Origin: Nocardioides sp. BGMRC 2183
Lineage (GTDB): Bacteria > Actinomycetota > Actinomycetes > Propionibacteriales > Nocardioidaceae
Length of the DNA stretch: 64,000 bases
Assembly: GCA_008123405.1 (NCBI GenBank)
Contig: VSSA01000005.1
Location: 124,001 to 188,000, forward strand
Direction: 5' to 3'
The position numbers were made by a program, and so were the translations under genes. The first letter of the stretch is position 1, and each line of letters begins with the position of its first letter. Below the pieces are notes generated by a model. The model had not been told where the DNA came from. It did no database searches and saw only the letters and a list, made by a program, of their open reading frames with translations. Of this stretch, positions 44,001 to 51,847 are shown one piece after another.

Positions 44001-44645
44001 GATCTGCTGGCACGCTCTGGGCTGACGGCCGAACAGCATGCGGACGTTGTCGCCTCGCTGGCATTCGCGCCGTTGACTGCAGCACTTCGACGCGCCGAGG
44101 CATACCACCACAAGCTGGACGAACTGCTGGCTCGGGTAGTCGCACAGCATGAGCTGGCTGACGCCGAGGACATTGCCGCAGTGATCCGCTTCCGTGTTGA
44201 GAACGTGGCCTCAACGACTCCCCGCGGATCCCGACTCCGCCCCCGTCTGATCGCCGGCATCATCCCGGAACCCCTGGGCGAGATGGCCGCCGACGACCGC
44301 CAGGCGCTTGACGAGCGAAGTACCGCGATCGAATCGCGGGCCCGCGCGCTGGTCGAGATGGCTGTGTCCGAAGGTGCCGCGTGGGCTCGGCGGCTGGGGG
44401 AGCCGCCGCTGGATCCGACTCAACGGGCACGCTGGATCAGGGCCGTCACAACCGTTGCTGCGTACCGAGATCGCTACACGATCATCAGCGAACTACCGCT
44501 GGCTGGCAATGCGCCAGATGACGCCCAGTGCGCTGACCGTCAACGCGCGCAGCTTGCTCTACGGGAAGCAGTCGCGACGTCGACGGCCGACCGCAGTGCT
44601 TCCCTCGTGGCTGGAGCCGAACTCCGGGCCCTATCCGGTTCATAG
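41100..44645 (+). CDS. MobF family relaxase-helicase (TrwC/TraI type)
   Basis: This 1181-residue protein begins MTVSMRRMSAGSGYRYLL. The relaxase domain (1-330) has paired tyrosines Tyr38-Tyr39, FSVPKSVSVLW (145-155) and the three-His metal site: His214 in AYDHFDSRAG, then LHTHVVVSN with His225 and His227. A RecD-like helicase follows with Walker A LLVGPAGAGKTTA (about 546-558) and a VIVDEATLAGT motif II. It nicks oriT and unwinds the strand for transfer. GTG 41100 is chosen because upstream codons lack homology. The last residues abut a broken IS3 element, so the C-terminal tail may be altered. Confidence 0.93.
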   Translation: MTVSMRRMSAGSGYRYLLRSVAAGDGNRALSTSLTRYYAEAGTPPGRWMGSGLAAFGDGRLVAGMTVTEDQLALLIGMGRDPLTGDQLGRAFPTYARLADRIGERVAALDPEVAAQDCAAETARIEAEETVAGMRHAVAGFDLTFSVPKSVSVLWGVADAEAQEKIVAAHHAAVADVLDLFEREVAATRAGISDRDGAVAQVGVAGVAAVAYDHFDSRAGDPQLHTHVVVSNKVLTQMDGRWRSLDGRPVFASRTGLSEHYNALLADRLTREVGVEWEQRQRGAERNPRWEIAGVGDDLIGEFSSRTREIEVKKDELIATYAERHGRQPSAKVIVELRAQATLATRPPKQIRSLVDLTEEWRRRTTKLVGGDATTWATRLLGTSRLPLLVDDLPLAAVEALAADVVAAVGVKRSVWSHWNLMAEASKQTMDLRFATTADRETVIGLIVDAAETASVRLTPPELALSPARFRRPDGTSVFRPRHSIKYSSAAIIEAEERLLARSENDRGPTVRPALTARVVTHAHGALSTQQRTALESITTSGRVVDLLVGPAGAGKTTAMRALRAAWIAEHGQGSVIGLAPSAAAAQALADDLGVACDNTAKWLVEYDLDHTNIRSGQLVIVDEATLAGTTMLDRITGIAEQAGAKVLLVGDPHQLQSVEAGGAFSLLVDRRTDAPELTEIHRFTHPWEKHASLALRRGEVEIISTYARQHRIREGMTDEMLDQAYDAWRTDTQAGQASILVTESSAAVRALNERARAERLLIEGAVDGQELDLGDGARASVGDVVIARRNNRTLRTTGGGWVKNGDRWRITDIRRDGAVVVNRIDPHGQGGQGGRGTAVLPRDYVVAHLDLGYAVTAHRAQGVTVDTSHVVVTPSTTRENLYVSMTRGRESNIAYVALDQPDDSHTTPEPDDVTARTVLFGVLRHSGASLGALQTTEAEYELYGGIDRLAAELETIAADAQHDRFVDLLARSGLTAEQHADVVASLAFAPLTAALRRAEAYHHKLDELLARVVAQHELADAEDIAAVIRFRVENVASTTPRGSRLRPRLIAGIIPEPLGEMAADDRQALDERSTAIESRARALVEMAVSEGAAWARRLGEPPLDPTQRARWIRAVTTVAAYRDRYTIISELPLAGNAPDDAQCADRQRAQLALREAVATSTADRSASLVAGAELRALSGS

Positions 44646-45321
44646 CCCCCTCCGTCATGGCGTTGTCCAGGCCGTCGCCTACCGTGCCGAAGGACGGCAA
44701 GAGCCCCGCGGTCCGAACCTGGTTCCCGAAGGCCCACGAGGTGAACTGGACTCCGTGGTCGGCGTGAACCACGCCGCCGGGCTCGGGTTGGCGGTTGCGG
44801 ATGGCCATGTCGAGGGCGTTGACCACGAGCGCTGGGTCCTGGCGGGAATCGATGGACCAGCCCACGATCCGACGGCTGTAGGCATCCAGCACTGCCGCGC
44901 AGTAGACCTTCCCCTCGCGCGTGGGGTGTTCAGTGATGTCGGTGACCCACAACTCGTTGGGTCGCAGCCGGTGGAACTTGCGATTGACCAGGTCCTCGGC
45001 AGTCGCGACGCCCTTGAGCCGCTTGACCCGCGCCGGGCCGGGAAGCCCGTAGATGCCGGCTTGTGTCATCAGGACCGATACCAGCCGCGAGCTGACCTGG
45101 ACGTCCATCGCCATCGTCAGCTCCGCATGGATGCGGCGGTATCCGTAGGTCCCGCGGGAGGCAACATGGACCTCTCGGATCAGACCAGTCAGCCACTGAC
45201 GGCGTAGTTGTGTGGCCGACAAGGGGCGCCGCTTGTAGCGGTAGTAGCCCTGCCTGGAGATCCCGAGGACCCGGCAGGCGACGTCGACGGGCATCCCGGC
45301 ATCGGACAGTCGGTCGATCAC
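44485..45321 (-). pseudogene. IS3 transposase OrfB, truncated at the C-terminus
   Basis: The DDE integrase core is recognisable: first Asp in LWVTDITEHPTREG, second in VVHADHGVQFTSWAFG, and Glu in DNAMTE. Family proteins continue with about 40-50 residues (usually SFWxxLK...); here the frame instead runs into 55 residues read antisense from the end of the relaxase gene (44485-44649). The start GTG 45321 overlaps the orfA stop and lies in the -1 frame, consistent with frameshifting at the run CCCAAAAGGG just before it. It is probably inactive because the C-terminal helix is missing. Confidence 0.85.
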
Positions 45322-45702
45322 CGGGTGAACCCTTTTGGGTGGGGCTTGTCCTGGTCTAGGAACTTCGCTGCTTGCCGGACGATCGCCAGCTCGGTCTCGA
45401 GTTCTCGGATGCGCCTGCGGGCAGCGCGGAGCTCGACCGATTCCGACGTGGTGATGCCGGGCCGCTCGCCCCGGTCGATCTGATCCTGGCGCGCCCAGCC
45501 ATGGAGGCAGCCCGCGCTGATGCCGAGCTCGTAGGCGGTCTGCTTGACCTGTTTGCCTGAACGGACCAGCGCGACAGCACGCTCACGGAACTCCGGCGGA
45601 TATGGACGAGGCACTCTCGGAGCCTTTCAGTCAGGCCCGCGACTCATCACACCTTCTGGAAACCAGAGCGTAGGTCAGGTCAGAGTGTCAATCAGACCGT
45701 CA
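44650..45702 (-). mobile_element. Truncated IS3-family insertion sequence
   Basis: OrfA and orfB of an IS3-type element lie on the minus strand. The end beyond orfA is tentatively placed at 45702, where the outward sequence begins TGACGGTCTGATTGACAC; this is a guess because the partner end is lost. The orfB end is deleted: homology to the transposase stops at about 44650, immediately after the third catalytic acid. No target-site duplication can be expected. It marks the seam between the conjugative element and chromosomal genes. Confidence 0.75.
45318..45614 (-). CDS. IS3-family transposase OrfA
   Basis: This 98-residue protein has the usual helix-turn-helix (PPEFRERAVALVRSGKQV, then QTAYELGISAGCLHGWARQD) and a C-terminal leucine-zipper-like helix (ELRAARRRIRELETELAIV). 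Length and order fit OrfA. It is complete, but its partner OrfB is truncated, so transposition would need another copy of the same IS. Confidence 0.9.
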   Translation of the reverse strand: MPRPYPPEFRERAVALVRSGKQVKQTAYELGISAGCLHGWARQDQIDRGERPGITTSESVELRAARRRIRELETELAIVRQAAKFLDQDKPHPKGFTR

Positions 45703-45948
45703 GCAGTCCCCAGGTCAGGTCAGGTCAGGTCCACTTTCTTTGTGCAGCAGACCCCAGTGCTCGACACGTTGCTAGACGGATCCCCGGTCAATTTGCAGCG
45801 CTGTGGTAGATGGGTCGGATGCATTGCGCCGCCGTCCCCGCTGCTGAGGCGAGTGTGCGGACTGTTGGGTGTGAGCGTTGCCGGAGGGCGGCGTCCATTC
45901 GCGGTGGGCGCCGTGATAGGACGTGGGGTCACCGGCGAGGGGAAGCGC
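45615..45948. other. IS terminal region and LysR leader
   Basis: These 334 bases have no gene. The first 88 bases are the presumed orfA-side end of the IS3 element. Then comes the CAGGT repeat and about 215 bases before the lysR start, where the lysR promoter must lie. An in-frame extension of lysR upstream crosses this region but shows no family homology. Confidence 0.5.
45711..45731. repeat. Tandem CAGGT repeat
   Basis: Four consecutive CAGGT units occupy 45711-45730, followed by CC. A shorter AGGTCAGGTCA lies at 45672-45682. They stand beside the presumed end of the IS3 element. They may be slipped duplications at the insertion site; no regulatory function is evident. Confidence 0.6.
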
Positions 45949-46860
45949 GTGCGCATCGAGCAACTTCAGTACATACAGGCGATCAGCCGCTACGGTTCGC
46001 TGCGCAAGGCGAGCGATCATCTCAAGATCACGCAGCCCTCCCTCACCGACTCGGTGAAGCGCCTGGAGGCCGAGCTCGGAGTCCAGTTGCTAGAGCGTGA
46101 CCGGACGGGAACGCGGATGAGCCGACGGGGGCTGGAACTGCTATCACTGATGGCAGAGGTCGTCGACTCCGCGGACCGTCTCCGACAGGCAGCGGGGACT
46201 CCGGTCGATCCGCATCGGGTCGTCGCCGTCGGGTCGGTGGTGGCCGCGCGCAGCACGGTCCTGATGCCGGCTGTCCGCACCTTCCGGGAGCGTCACCCCG
46301 ACGTGCCCGTCGAGATTCGCAGCATGCAGCGCGACGACATCTTCCACGAGCTGCGGTCGGGAGCCCTCGACGTTGGCCTCGTGAACGTGCTGGAGGGAGA
46401 CGAATCGCCCTCGGGGCTGGCGTCGACTCCGCTCATCCATGCTGAGCCGGTGGCCGTCCTCCCCGGCGGGACCGACCTGCCGGCGAGGCCGATCTCGCCG
46501 ACGGATCTGGCCGACCTGCCGTACATCGCCCTCAAGGTTGGCTACGTCATGCAACGCTTCGGGGCGTGGTGGATGGGCGCTCGGGCCACGCCGAGCCTCT
46601 ATACGGCCGATGGTCCCGATATTGCGAAGGCATTGGTGTCCGAGGGTTTCGGCTACACGTTCCTGCCGGTGTTCACCGTCGCCGGCGACCCGATGGCGCT
46701 GGCTGGCACGATCACCTATCGCCGGCTCTCCGGGGCCGTCCGGACGGTGACGCTGATGCAGATGGAGCAGGCAGACGCGCACCAGCCTCCCAACGTCAAG
46801 GCGTTTCGCGCAGAGCTCGTCAAGCACGCCGCGGCCGCACGGAGGTTCGAGAGCGACTGA
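45949..46860 (+). CDS. LysR family transcriptional regulator
   Basis: This 303-residue protein starts with the LysR winged helix (1-60): IEQLQYIQAISRYGSLRKAS and LKITQPSLTDSVKRLEAELG. The rest is the periplasmic-binding-like effector domain (90-295). The start GTG 45949 is chosen from the family N-terminus and GAGGGGAAG upstream. It is convergent with the flavin monooxygenase gene (8 bases apart), whose divergent promoter also serves the tct genes, so control of that unit is likely. Effector unknown. Confidence 0.9.
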   Translation: MRIEQLQYIQAISRYGSLRKASDHLKITQPSLTDSVKRLEAELGVQLLERDRTGTRMSRRGLELLSLMAEVVDSADRLRQAAGTPVDPHRVVAVGSVVAARSTVLMPAVRTFRERHPDVPVEIRSMQRDDIFHELRSGALDVGLVNVLEGDESPSGLASTPLIHAEPVAVLPGGTDLPARPISPTDLADLPYIALKVGYVMQRFGAWWMGARATPSLYTADGPDIAKALVSEGFGYTFLPVFTVAGDPMALAGTITYRRLSGAVRTVTLMQMEQADAHQPPNVKAFRAELVKHAAAARRFESD

Positions 46861-46868
46861 ACCGCGAG

Positions 46869-47954
46869 TCAGGCCGGCACCGTCTCGCCGATCAGCTCCC
46901 GGACTCTGGGGATCAGGTGGGCGCCGACGTTGACCGCCTCCTCGCGGTAGGGGGTGTCGGAGAGGATGAAGTGCGTGACGCCGAGCCGGTGGTAGGCCGC
47001 CAGCGCCTCGGCGACCTCGTCGTGCGAGCCGACCAGCCAGGTGGTGGCCCCGCCCCCGCCGCCGACGGTCGCGGGCTTGGTGAACAGGCAGGTGTCGAGG
47101 ATCTCGCCGCGGTCCTGGAGCGCGGCGAGACGCTGCTGCCCGACGGCCGCTGCCGTGTGCCATGCCGCGATCCAGTCCTCACCGAACTTCGCGAAGGTCT
47201 CGATCTTCTCGTCGGCCGCGGCCCACGCCTCGTCGCTGGACTCGCGGCAGACCGTGGTGATGCGGAGGCCGAACTCGAGCGGAGCCTCCCGGTCGGCCGC
47301 GGCGGACAGACTGGAGAGGCGATCGATCCGCTCGGCGATACCGTCCAGCGGTTCGCCCCAGAACAGCTGCACGTCGGCCTCGGCCGCGCCGGTCTGCTCC
47401 GCTGCCGGGGACGCGCCACCGAAGTAGAGCGTCGGCCGCTTCCGGTCACCGTCGACGTAGGGCCGCGGAGCGATGGTAGACCCGCTGACCTGGTAGTGCT
47501 TCCCCTTGAAGTCCACCGACTCCTCGGACCATAGCCGCTTGGTCAGCTGCATGAACTCACGCGTCCGGGCATAACGGGTCGGCTGGTCGACCTCGAAGTC
47601 GCCGTAGGCACGCGGGTTGTCCTGCCCGGTGACGATGTTGACCAGCAACCGTCCCTGGCTCAACGAGTCCACGGTCGACGCCGCGGTCGCGAACTGCGCC
47701 GGTGACCAGTAGCCCGGTCGGGCAGCCACGATCGGACGGAACGTCGTCGTGCGCGCGAGGAGCGCGGTGGCCACGCTGAACGCGTCCGGCCGACCCCAGC
47801 CAGCGCCGACCAACGCGCCGTCCCAGCCGCCCTGCTCGGTGTGGCGGGCGATCTCAGTGGAGTAGTCGAGGCTTCCCCAGCCCTCGGCGTTGGTGTCACC
47901 GCGATGCCCCGCCGAGATGACGTTGGGAACGTACCAGTGGAACTGTGTGACCAT
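46869..47954 (-). CDS. LLM-class flavin-dependent monooxygenase (SsuD-like)
   Basis: This 361-residue protein has the luciferase-like TIM barrel: FHWYVPNVISAGHRGDTNAEGWGS at the N-terminus, TTTFRPIVAARPGYWSPAQFA in the barrel, NIVTGQDNPRAYGDF for FMN binding and TLYFGGASPAAEQ. It resembles alkanesulfonate monooxygenases that use FMNH2 from a partner reductase to release sulfite from organosulfonates. The reductase gene nearby (51318) is broken. The ATG at 47954 lacks a strong ribosome site. It is divergent from tctB across 54 bases. The true substrate may be another small acid. Confidence 0.85.
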   Translation of the reverse strand: MVTQFHWYVPNVISAGHRGDTNAEGWGSLDYSTEIARHTEQGGWDGALVGAGWGRPDAFSVATALLARTTTFRPIVAARPGYWSPAQFATAASTVDSLSQGRLLVNIVTGQDNPRAYGDFEVDQPTRYARTREFMQLTKRLWSEESVDFKGKHYQVSGSTIAPRPYVDGDRKRPTLYFGGASPAAEQTGAAEADVQLFWGEPLDGIAERIDRLSSLSAAADREAPLEFGLRITTVCRESSDEAWAAADEKIETFAKFGEDWIAAWHTAAAVGQQRLAALQDRGEILDTCLFTKPATVGGGGGATTWLVGSHDEVAEALAAYHRLGVTHFILSDTPYREEAVNVGAHLIPRVRELIGETVPA

Positions 47955-47995
47955 GATCAAACTCGCTTAAGTCTAGTGTTTCGGTCGGGTCTATG

Positions 47996-48001
47996 TACTA
48001 T
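47996..48001 (+). promoter_or_regulatory. Candidate -10 box for a leaderless tctBAC transcript
   Basis: TACTAT at 47996-48001 lies 7 bases before ATG 48009, which has no ribosome site. A start of transcription at or next to the ATG would give a leaderless mRNA, common in actinobacteria. A clear -35 box is not evident. If tctB instead begins at ATG 48114, this box would still serve the unit. Confidence 0.4.
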
Positions 48002-48008
48002 ACAGACT

Positions 48009-48692
48009 ATGTCTATCACGTCCCGAGGTGAAGCCCGGCTGGTCGCCGGTGAGCTCGCCCCTGCCGACGCCGCCGACGCCGCCGTCGAAGCCGCCGGACC
48101 GGGCGGTGCCGAGATGTCGAGAACACCGAGCGGTTCCCCCCGAATCAGGCGACTGGCACGCGTGGCGCCCGTGGCCCGAGTGGTACCCGAGCTCGCCGGT
48201 ATCGTGCTCGTCGCCGTGCTGCTGGTGCAGACCTCTTCGCTCACCACCAGGGCGGGCGGTCCGGGGCCCGCGTTCTTCCCTCGCGTCGTGCTGGTGCTGC
48301 TCGCAGTAGGACTCGTGGTGTCCATCTACCAGCGCCTGCGTCCCGCAGCGCCGTCCCCGGGGACGACGGAGGAGCCGCTCGCGACGGAGGAGAGCACGGA
48401 GTGGTCCGCGACGATCTCCTGGCCCCGCTTCTGGGTTGGTGCCGTGATCACGGTCGGCTACGTGGTCGGCGCCTCCCAGGTGGGCTGGATCCCCGCGACG
48501 GCCGTGTTCCTCGTGGTCTTCCTGCGCGCCGCCGGGGTCCGCAGGTGGTGGCTGACCATCCCCGTCTCCATCGCGGTGACGGTCGGCCTGGCCTACGTGT
48601 TCCTCGCCGTCGTCTACGTGTCGCTCCCCACGGGCGTCGGCGTCATGGACGAGCTGAACACCCACTTCCTCGACGTCGTCGGCATCTACTGA
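48009..48692 (+). CDS. tctB: Tripartite tricarboxylate transporter, small membrane subunit TctB
   Basis: This 227-residue protein has a 55-residue polar, Ala-rich N-terminus and then four membrane helices (about 62-76, 90-106, 141-160, 180-206), the TctB topology. ATG 48009 may be leaderless; an in-frame ATG at 48114 would remove the unusual N-terminal extension. With TctA it forms the secondary transporter that takes substrate from the binding protein TctC. It begins the rightward operon and ends 12 bases before tctA. Confidence 0.85.
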   Translation: MSITSRGEARLVAGELAPADAADAAVEAAGPGGAEMSRTPSGSPRIRRLARVAPVARVVPELAGIVLVAVLLVQTSSLTTRAGGPGPAFFPRVVLVLLAVGLVVSIYQRLRPAAPSPGTTEEPLATEESTEWSATISWPRFWVGAVITVGYVVGASQVGWIPATAVFLVVFLRAAGVRRWWLTIPVSIAVTVGLAYVFLAVVYVSLPTGVGVMDELNTHFLDVVGIY

Positions 48693-48704
48693 GCGGGGCG
48701 AGAG

Positions 48705-50264
48705 ATGGATGTGCTGACGGGGGCGCTCGACGCGCTCTTCCACTTCGACCTGGAGATGTGGCTCGTCCTGGTGGTCGGGGTGATCACGGGCATGGTCGTA
48801 GGCGTCCTGCCCGGCCTCACCTTCGTCATGGGAGTGCTGCTGCTCCTGCCCCTGACCTACGGCATGGACACCGACTCCGGCGTGGTGCTGATGATGGCGG
48901 TCTACGTGGCCGGCACCTACGGCGGTGCGATCACCGCTCTCGTCTTCCGGATCCCCGGCGAGCCGAACGACGTACCGCTGCTCTGGGACGGCTACACGAT
49001 GACCCGCAAGGGCCGTGGCGCCGAGGCACTGGGATGGGCGGCCGTCTCGGCCTTCGTCGGTGGGCTGGTGGCATGGTTGACCCTGGCCTTCCTCGCCGAG
49101 CCGGCGGCCCAGGTCGCCCTGAAGTTCGGTCAGCCTGAGTACTTCTGGATCGTCCTCCTCGGCCTGACCAGCGTGCTCCTGCTTGTCGACCGGGCCGCCA
49201 CGGCGACGATGGTCTCCCTCGGGATCGGCATGGTCGTCGCGATGGTCGGCGTCGACCCCGTCTATGGAACCGTCCGTTTCGCCTTCGACAACGAGACGTT
49301 GCGCTCAGGCATCGACTACGTGCCGGTCATGGTCGGCATCTACGCCCTCGGCCACGTCCTCGCCCGCTTCGGGGAGCGCTTCGCGGCCGAGGAGATCCCC
49401 GACGAGCCGGGACGGGTGCGCACGACGCTGCCGACCCTGGGCGAGTTGCGGCGGCGCTCGGGCAGCCTGGCCCGCGGTTCCCTCGTGGGCTCGCTCCTCG
49501 GCGTCGTACCTGGTGCTGGAGCGGCTGTCGCCTCCTTCGTCGCCTACGGGACCGAGAAGCAGTTCGGGAAGGACAGGGCCAACGTCGGCACCGGCTCCCC
49601 GAACGGCGTGGTCGCGCCCCAGGCGGCCTCGACCGCGACCGTCGGCGGTGCCTTCGTCTCTTTGCTCGTTTTGGGCATCCCCGGGAACGCAGCTACCGCC
49701 GTCATCCTGGGGGCACTGATGTTGCACGACGTGCAGCCGGGTCCGCAGATCTTCACCACGCAGCCCGAGCTGGTCTCCACGCTGGTCGTCGCGTTGCTCA
49801 TGAGCGTGGTGCTGATGGCCCTGATGGGGCTCGTCGCGGCGCGACCGATGATCGCCCTGCTCAAGGCGCCCGAAGCCGTGGTCGCGGCGGCGATCGTGGT
49901 CTTCGCGTACCTCGGCGCCTACGCGATGCGGAACTCCCTGGCCGACGTCTGGGTGATGCTCGCCTTCGGGTTCCTCGGCTTCTTCATGGAGCGTCGCGGC
50001 TACCCCCTCGCGCCCATGGTGCTCGGGGCGATCCTCTGCCCCCTGGCCGAGCGCTTCTTCGTCACCGCGATGATCTCCTCAGGCGGCGACCCGACCGTGT
50101 TCGTCGGACGCCCGCTGTCCGTCGGGCTGGCCGCCGTCTGGGGCGTCGCAGTCCTCCTTTTGCTCCGTCGCTGGGTGCAACAGCGCGGATCCCGACCTCC
50201 GGGGGTCGGTGTCGGCACCACCACGGGACAACCCCTCAACAACGAGAAGGAATCTGCATGCTGA
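48705..50264 (+). CDS. tctA: Tripartite tricarboxylate transporter, large membrane subunit TctA
   Basis: This 519-residue protein has about 12 membrane helices and the family's conserved loops: GVLPGLTFVMGVLLLLPLTY near the N-terminus, GTYGGAITALVFRIPGEPN and, in the second half, GVVPGAGAAVASFVAYGTEK and GVVAPQAASTATVGGAFVSL. It is full length. The stop overlaps tctC by 7 bases. It moves an organic acid into the cell with sodium or protons. Substrate not readable; linkage to an LLM monooxygenase suggests a sulfonated or aromatic acid. Confidence 0.93.
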   Translation: MDVLTGALDALFHFDLEMWLVLVVGVITGMVVGVLPGLTFVMGVLLLLPLTYGMDTDSGVVLMMAVYVAGTYGGAITALVFRIPGEPNDVPLLWDGYTMTRKGRGAEALGWAAVSAFVGGLVAWLTLAFLAEPAAQVALKFGQPEYFWIVLLGLTSVLLLVDRAATATMVSLGIGMVVAMVGVDPVYGTVRFAFDNETLRSGIDYVPVMVGIYALGHVLARFGERFAAEEIPDEPGRVRTTLPTLGELRRRSGSLARGSLVGSLLGVVPGAGAAVASFVAYGTEKQFGKDRANVGTGSPNGVVAPQAASTATVGGAFVSLLVLGIPGNAATAVILGALMLHDVQPGPQIFTTQPELVSTLVVALLMSVVLMALMGLVAARPMIALLKAPEAVVAAAIVVFAYLGAYAMRNSLADVWVMLAFGFLGFFMERRGYPLAPMVLGAILCPLAERFFVTAMISSGGDPTVFVGRPLSVGLAAVWGVAVLLLLRRWVQQRGSRPPGVGVGTTTGQPLNNEKESAC

Positions 50265-51223
50265 TCAAGACTAAAGGCACCGCCGTCGTCGGCGTGCTCG
50301 CTCTCCTCGGAACCCTGACCGCCTGCGGCGAGACCGGCACCGCCGAGGGAGCAGAGAGCAATCGTCCGATCGAGATGATCGTGCCGTTCGGTCCCGGCGG
50401 GGGAGCCGACCAGCTCGGGCGCGCGGTGAGCGCCGAGATGGGCACCGTGCTGGACGTCGACGTCCCCGTGATCAACGTCGACGGAGCCACGGGCAGCACC
50501 GGGATCACCAAGCTCCTGTCGGGCAAGCCGGGGGAGTCGATGGCGGTCATGACCCAGCCGATGCTGAGCGTCGTGGAGGGCGGTACCGCGTCGTACGCCC
50601 TGGACGACGTGCGCGGCGTGTGCGGCGTGCACTCGATGCCGTCGGCGATCTTCGCCGCCGACGGGACGTTCGACTCGTGGAACGACGTCCTCGAGGCGGG
50701 CGGTGAGCTGAAGGTGGCCACCGTGGGCCCGGCCAGCGTCGACGACATCGCGCTGGCGGCCCTCTCGGAGGAGTTCGGGGTCACCTTCAGGGCCGTCCCC
50801 TACATCGAGCCGTCCGAGCGCTACACGGCGCTCTTGGGTGGAGACGTCGACTTGATGTACGAACAGTACGGCGACGTCGCGGCCTACCTGGACTCCGGTG
50901 AGTTCACCCCGATGGTGTCCATGGAGACCGCCTCCCCTGAGGGGTACGACGACGTCCCCGCTGCTTCCGACTTCGGCATCCCGGAGGGAGTGCTGATGAC
51001 GCAATTTCGCGGGCTCGTCGTCGACGCCGACACGAGCGACGACAAGGTCGAGCGACTGCAGGATGCCTGTGAGGAGGCATCGGAGACCGACGCCATGAGC
51101 GACTTCAACAAGTCCGTCTACGCCGAACCCGACGGCTTCCTCACCGCAGGGGAGTTCGACGCCCTACTCGAGGAGCAGGCCGCATTGCTTGGGACCCAGC
51201 TCGACAACTACGAGCTGCGCTGA
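50258..51223 (+). CDS. tctC: Tripartite tricarboxylate transporter substrate-binding lipoprotein TctC
   Basis: This 321-residue protein has a lipobox LTAC with Cys23 and the Bug/TctC fold: IEMIVPFGPGGGADQLGR, DGATGSTGITKLL and YIEPSERYTALLGGDVD. In monoderms it is tethered by lipid rather than free. AAGGAATC precedes ATG 50258. It is the last gene of the unit; a strong hairpin follows 7 bases after its stop. Confidence 0.92.
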   Translation: MLIKTKGTAVVGVLALLGTLTACGETGTAEGAESNRPIEMIVPFGPGGGADQLGRAVSAEMGTVLDVDVPVINVDGATGSTGITKLLSGKPGESMAVMTQPMLSVVEGGTASYALDDVRGVCGVHSMPSAIFAADGTFDSWNDVLEAGGELKVATVGPASVDDIALAALSEEFGVTFRAVPYIEPSERYTALLGGDVDLMYEQYGDVAAYLDSGEFTPMVSMETASPEGYDDVPAASDFGIPEGVLMTQFRGLVVDADTSDDKVERLQDACEEASETDAMSDFNKSVYAEPDGFLTAGEFDALLEEQAALLGTQLDNYELR

Positions 51224-51229
51224 GCCGGC

Positions 51230-51258
51230 GTGGCCCGCCGTCGCATCCGGCGGGCCAC
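51230..51258 (+). terminator. Hairpin terminator after tctC
   Basis: GTGGCCCGCCG (51230-51240) pairs perfectly with CGGCGGGCCAC (51248-51258) around a 7-base loop. The 11-bp GC stem right after the tctC stop fits a terminator of the high-GC type, where a T-tract is often missing. It separates tctBAC from the broken reductase gene. Confidence 0.75.
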
Positions 51259-51317
51259 ACCACCCCGACTAGGCGCCATCGGCGCCCGCGCGGCTACCAA
51301 CTGAGAGGACTGGTCTG

Positions 51318-51625
51318 ATGACCGTCATCACCACGAGGACCTCGACCGAGCGGGCTCTGGAGGCGTTCGACGTCTTCCCGAGCGGCGTCGTCGCCGTGGC
51401 GACCGTCATCGACCAACGTTTCCCCGGTCTGGCCGCGTCGCCGTTCACCTCCGTGAGCCACGACGCCGCTGATCTCCGTCTCCGTCGCACGGGAGTCCCA
51501 GATGCGGCCCGATCTCCACCGCGCGGGGTAACCTCGGGGTGTCGGTGCTGACCGACTACCACCGGTGGGGTGTGTCGGCAGTTCGCGGGACCGTGGCCCA
51601 CCGGTTCGCCGCCCTGGCGGAGAGG
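51318..51625 (+). pseudogene. Flavin reductase, broken by several frameshifts
   Basis: The first 45 residues, from ATG 51318, fit the N-terminus of a flavin reductase-like FMN-binding protein (FPSGVVAVATVID, then SPFTSVS). From about 51468 homology moves one frame on (TPLISVSVARESQMRPDLHRAG), meets TAA near 51529, moves again (NLGVSVL), and then switches near 51575-51605 between a frame with RQFAGP and one with HRFAAL. At least three indels are needed. Such reductases supply FMNH2 to LLM monooxygenases, so it is the probable former partner of the gene at 46869. Confidence 0.75.
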
Positions 51626-51847
51626 ACCTTCGTCATGGACTTCACCTATCGGGACCGCTACGGCGTCATCTCAGAACCTTCTAACCGGCACCGGTACATC
51701 GCCAGACGCCCATCACTCGAACGCCCGCGCGTTTCAAGCAGTACGCGCCGGATCCAACGCAGCGTGGCGAGCGGCACACGGAGTTCTGAGCTCGGGAAGC
51801 CGGCGCCTTCCGTTCACGGCGAGTAGGGATCAGCGAGCCGGTTCTGT

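Larger units (their letters stand above)
1..44649. mobile_element. Conjugative element (ICE or plasmid), incomplete on the left
   Basis: This span carries the gene set of an actinobacterial conjugative element: SSB, T4SS coupling protein, ArdC-like protein, VirB4-like and VirB6-like components, peptidoglycan hydrolase, ParB, PrimPol primase, a Tad-like pilus operon and a MobF relaxase-helicase. A tyrosine recombinase is present inside the cargo block, so integration is possible, but no att duplication can be seen because the left end lies outside the window. The right limit is placed where the relaxase gene meets a truncated IS3-family element. No initiator Rep protein was recognised. Whether this is an ICE, an integrated plasmid or a plasmid is inference. 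Confidence 0.75.

Noticed and set aside
45711-45731. CRISPR-like short repeat
   Set aside because: Units of 5 bp with no spacers; simple tandem repeat only. No CRISPR array was seen elsewhere.
45544-45948. Upstream extension of the LysR protein
   Set aside because: The extra 135 residues cross the IS end and CAGGT repeats and match no family; GTG 45949 has a good ribosome site.
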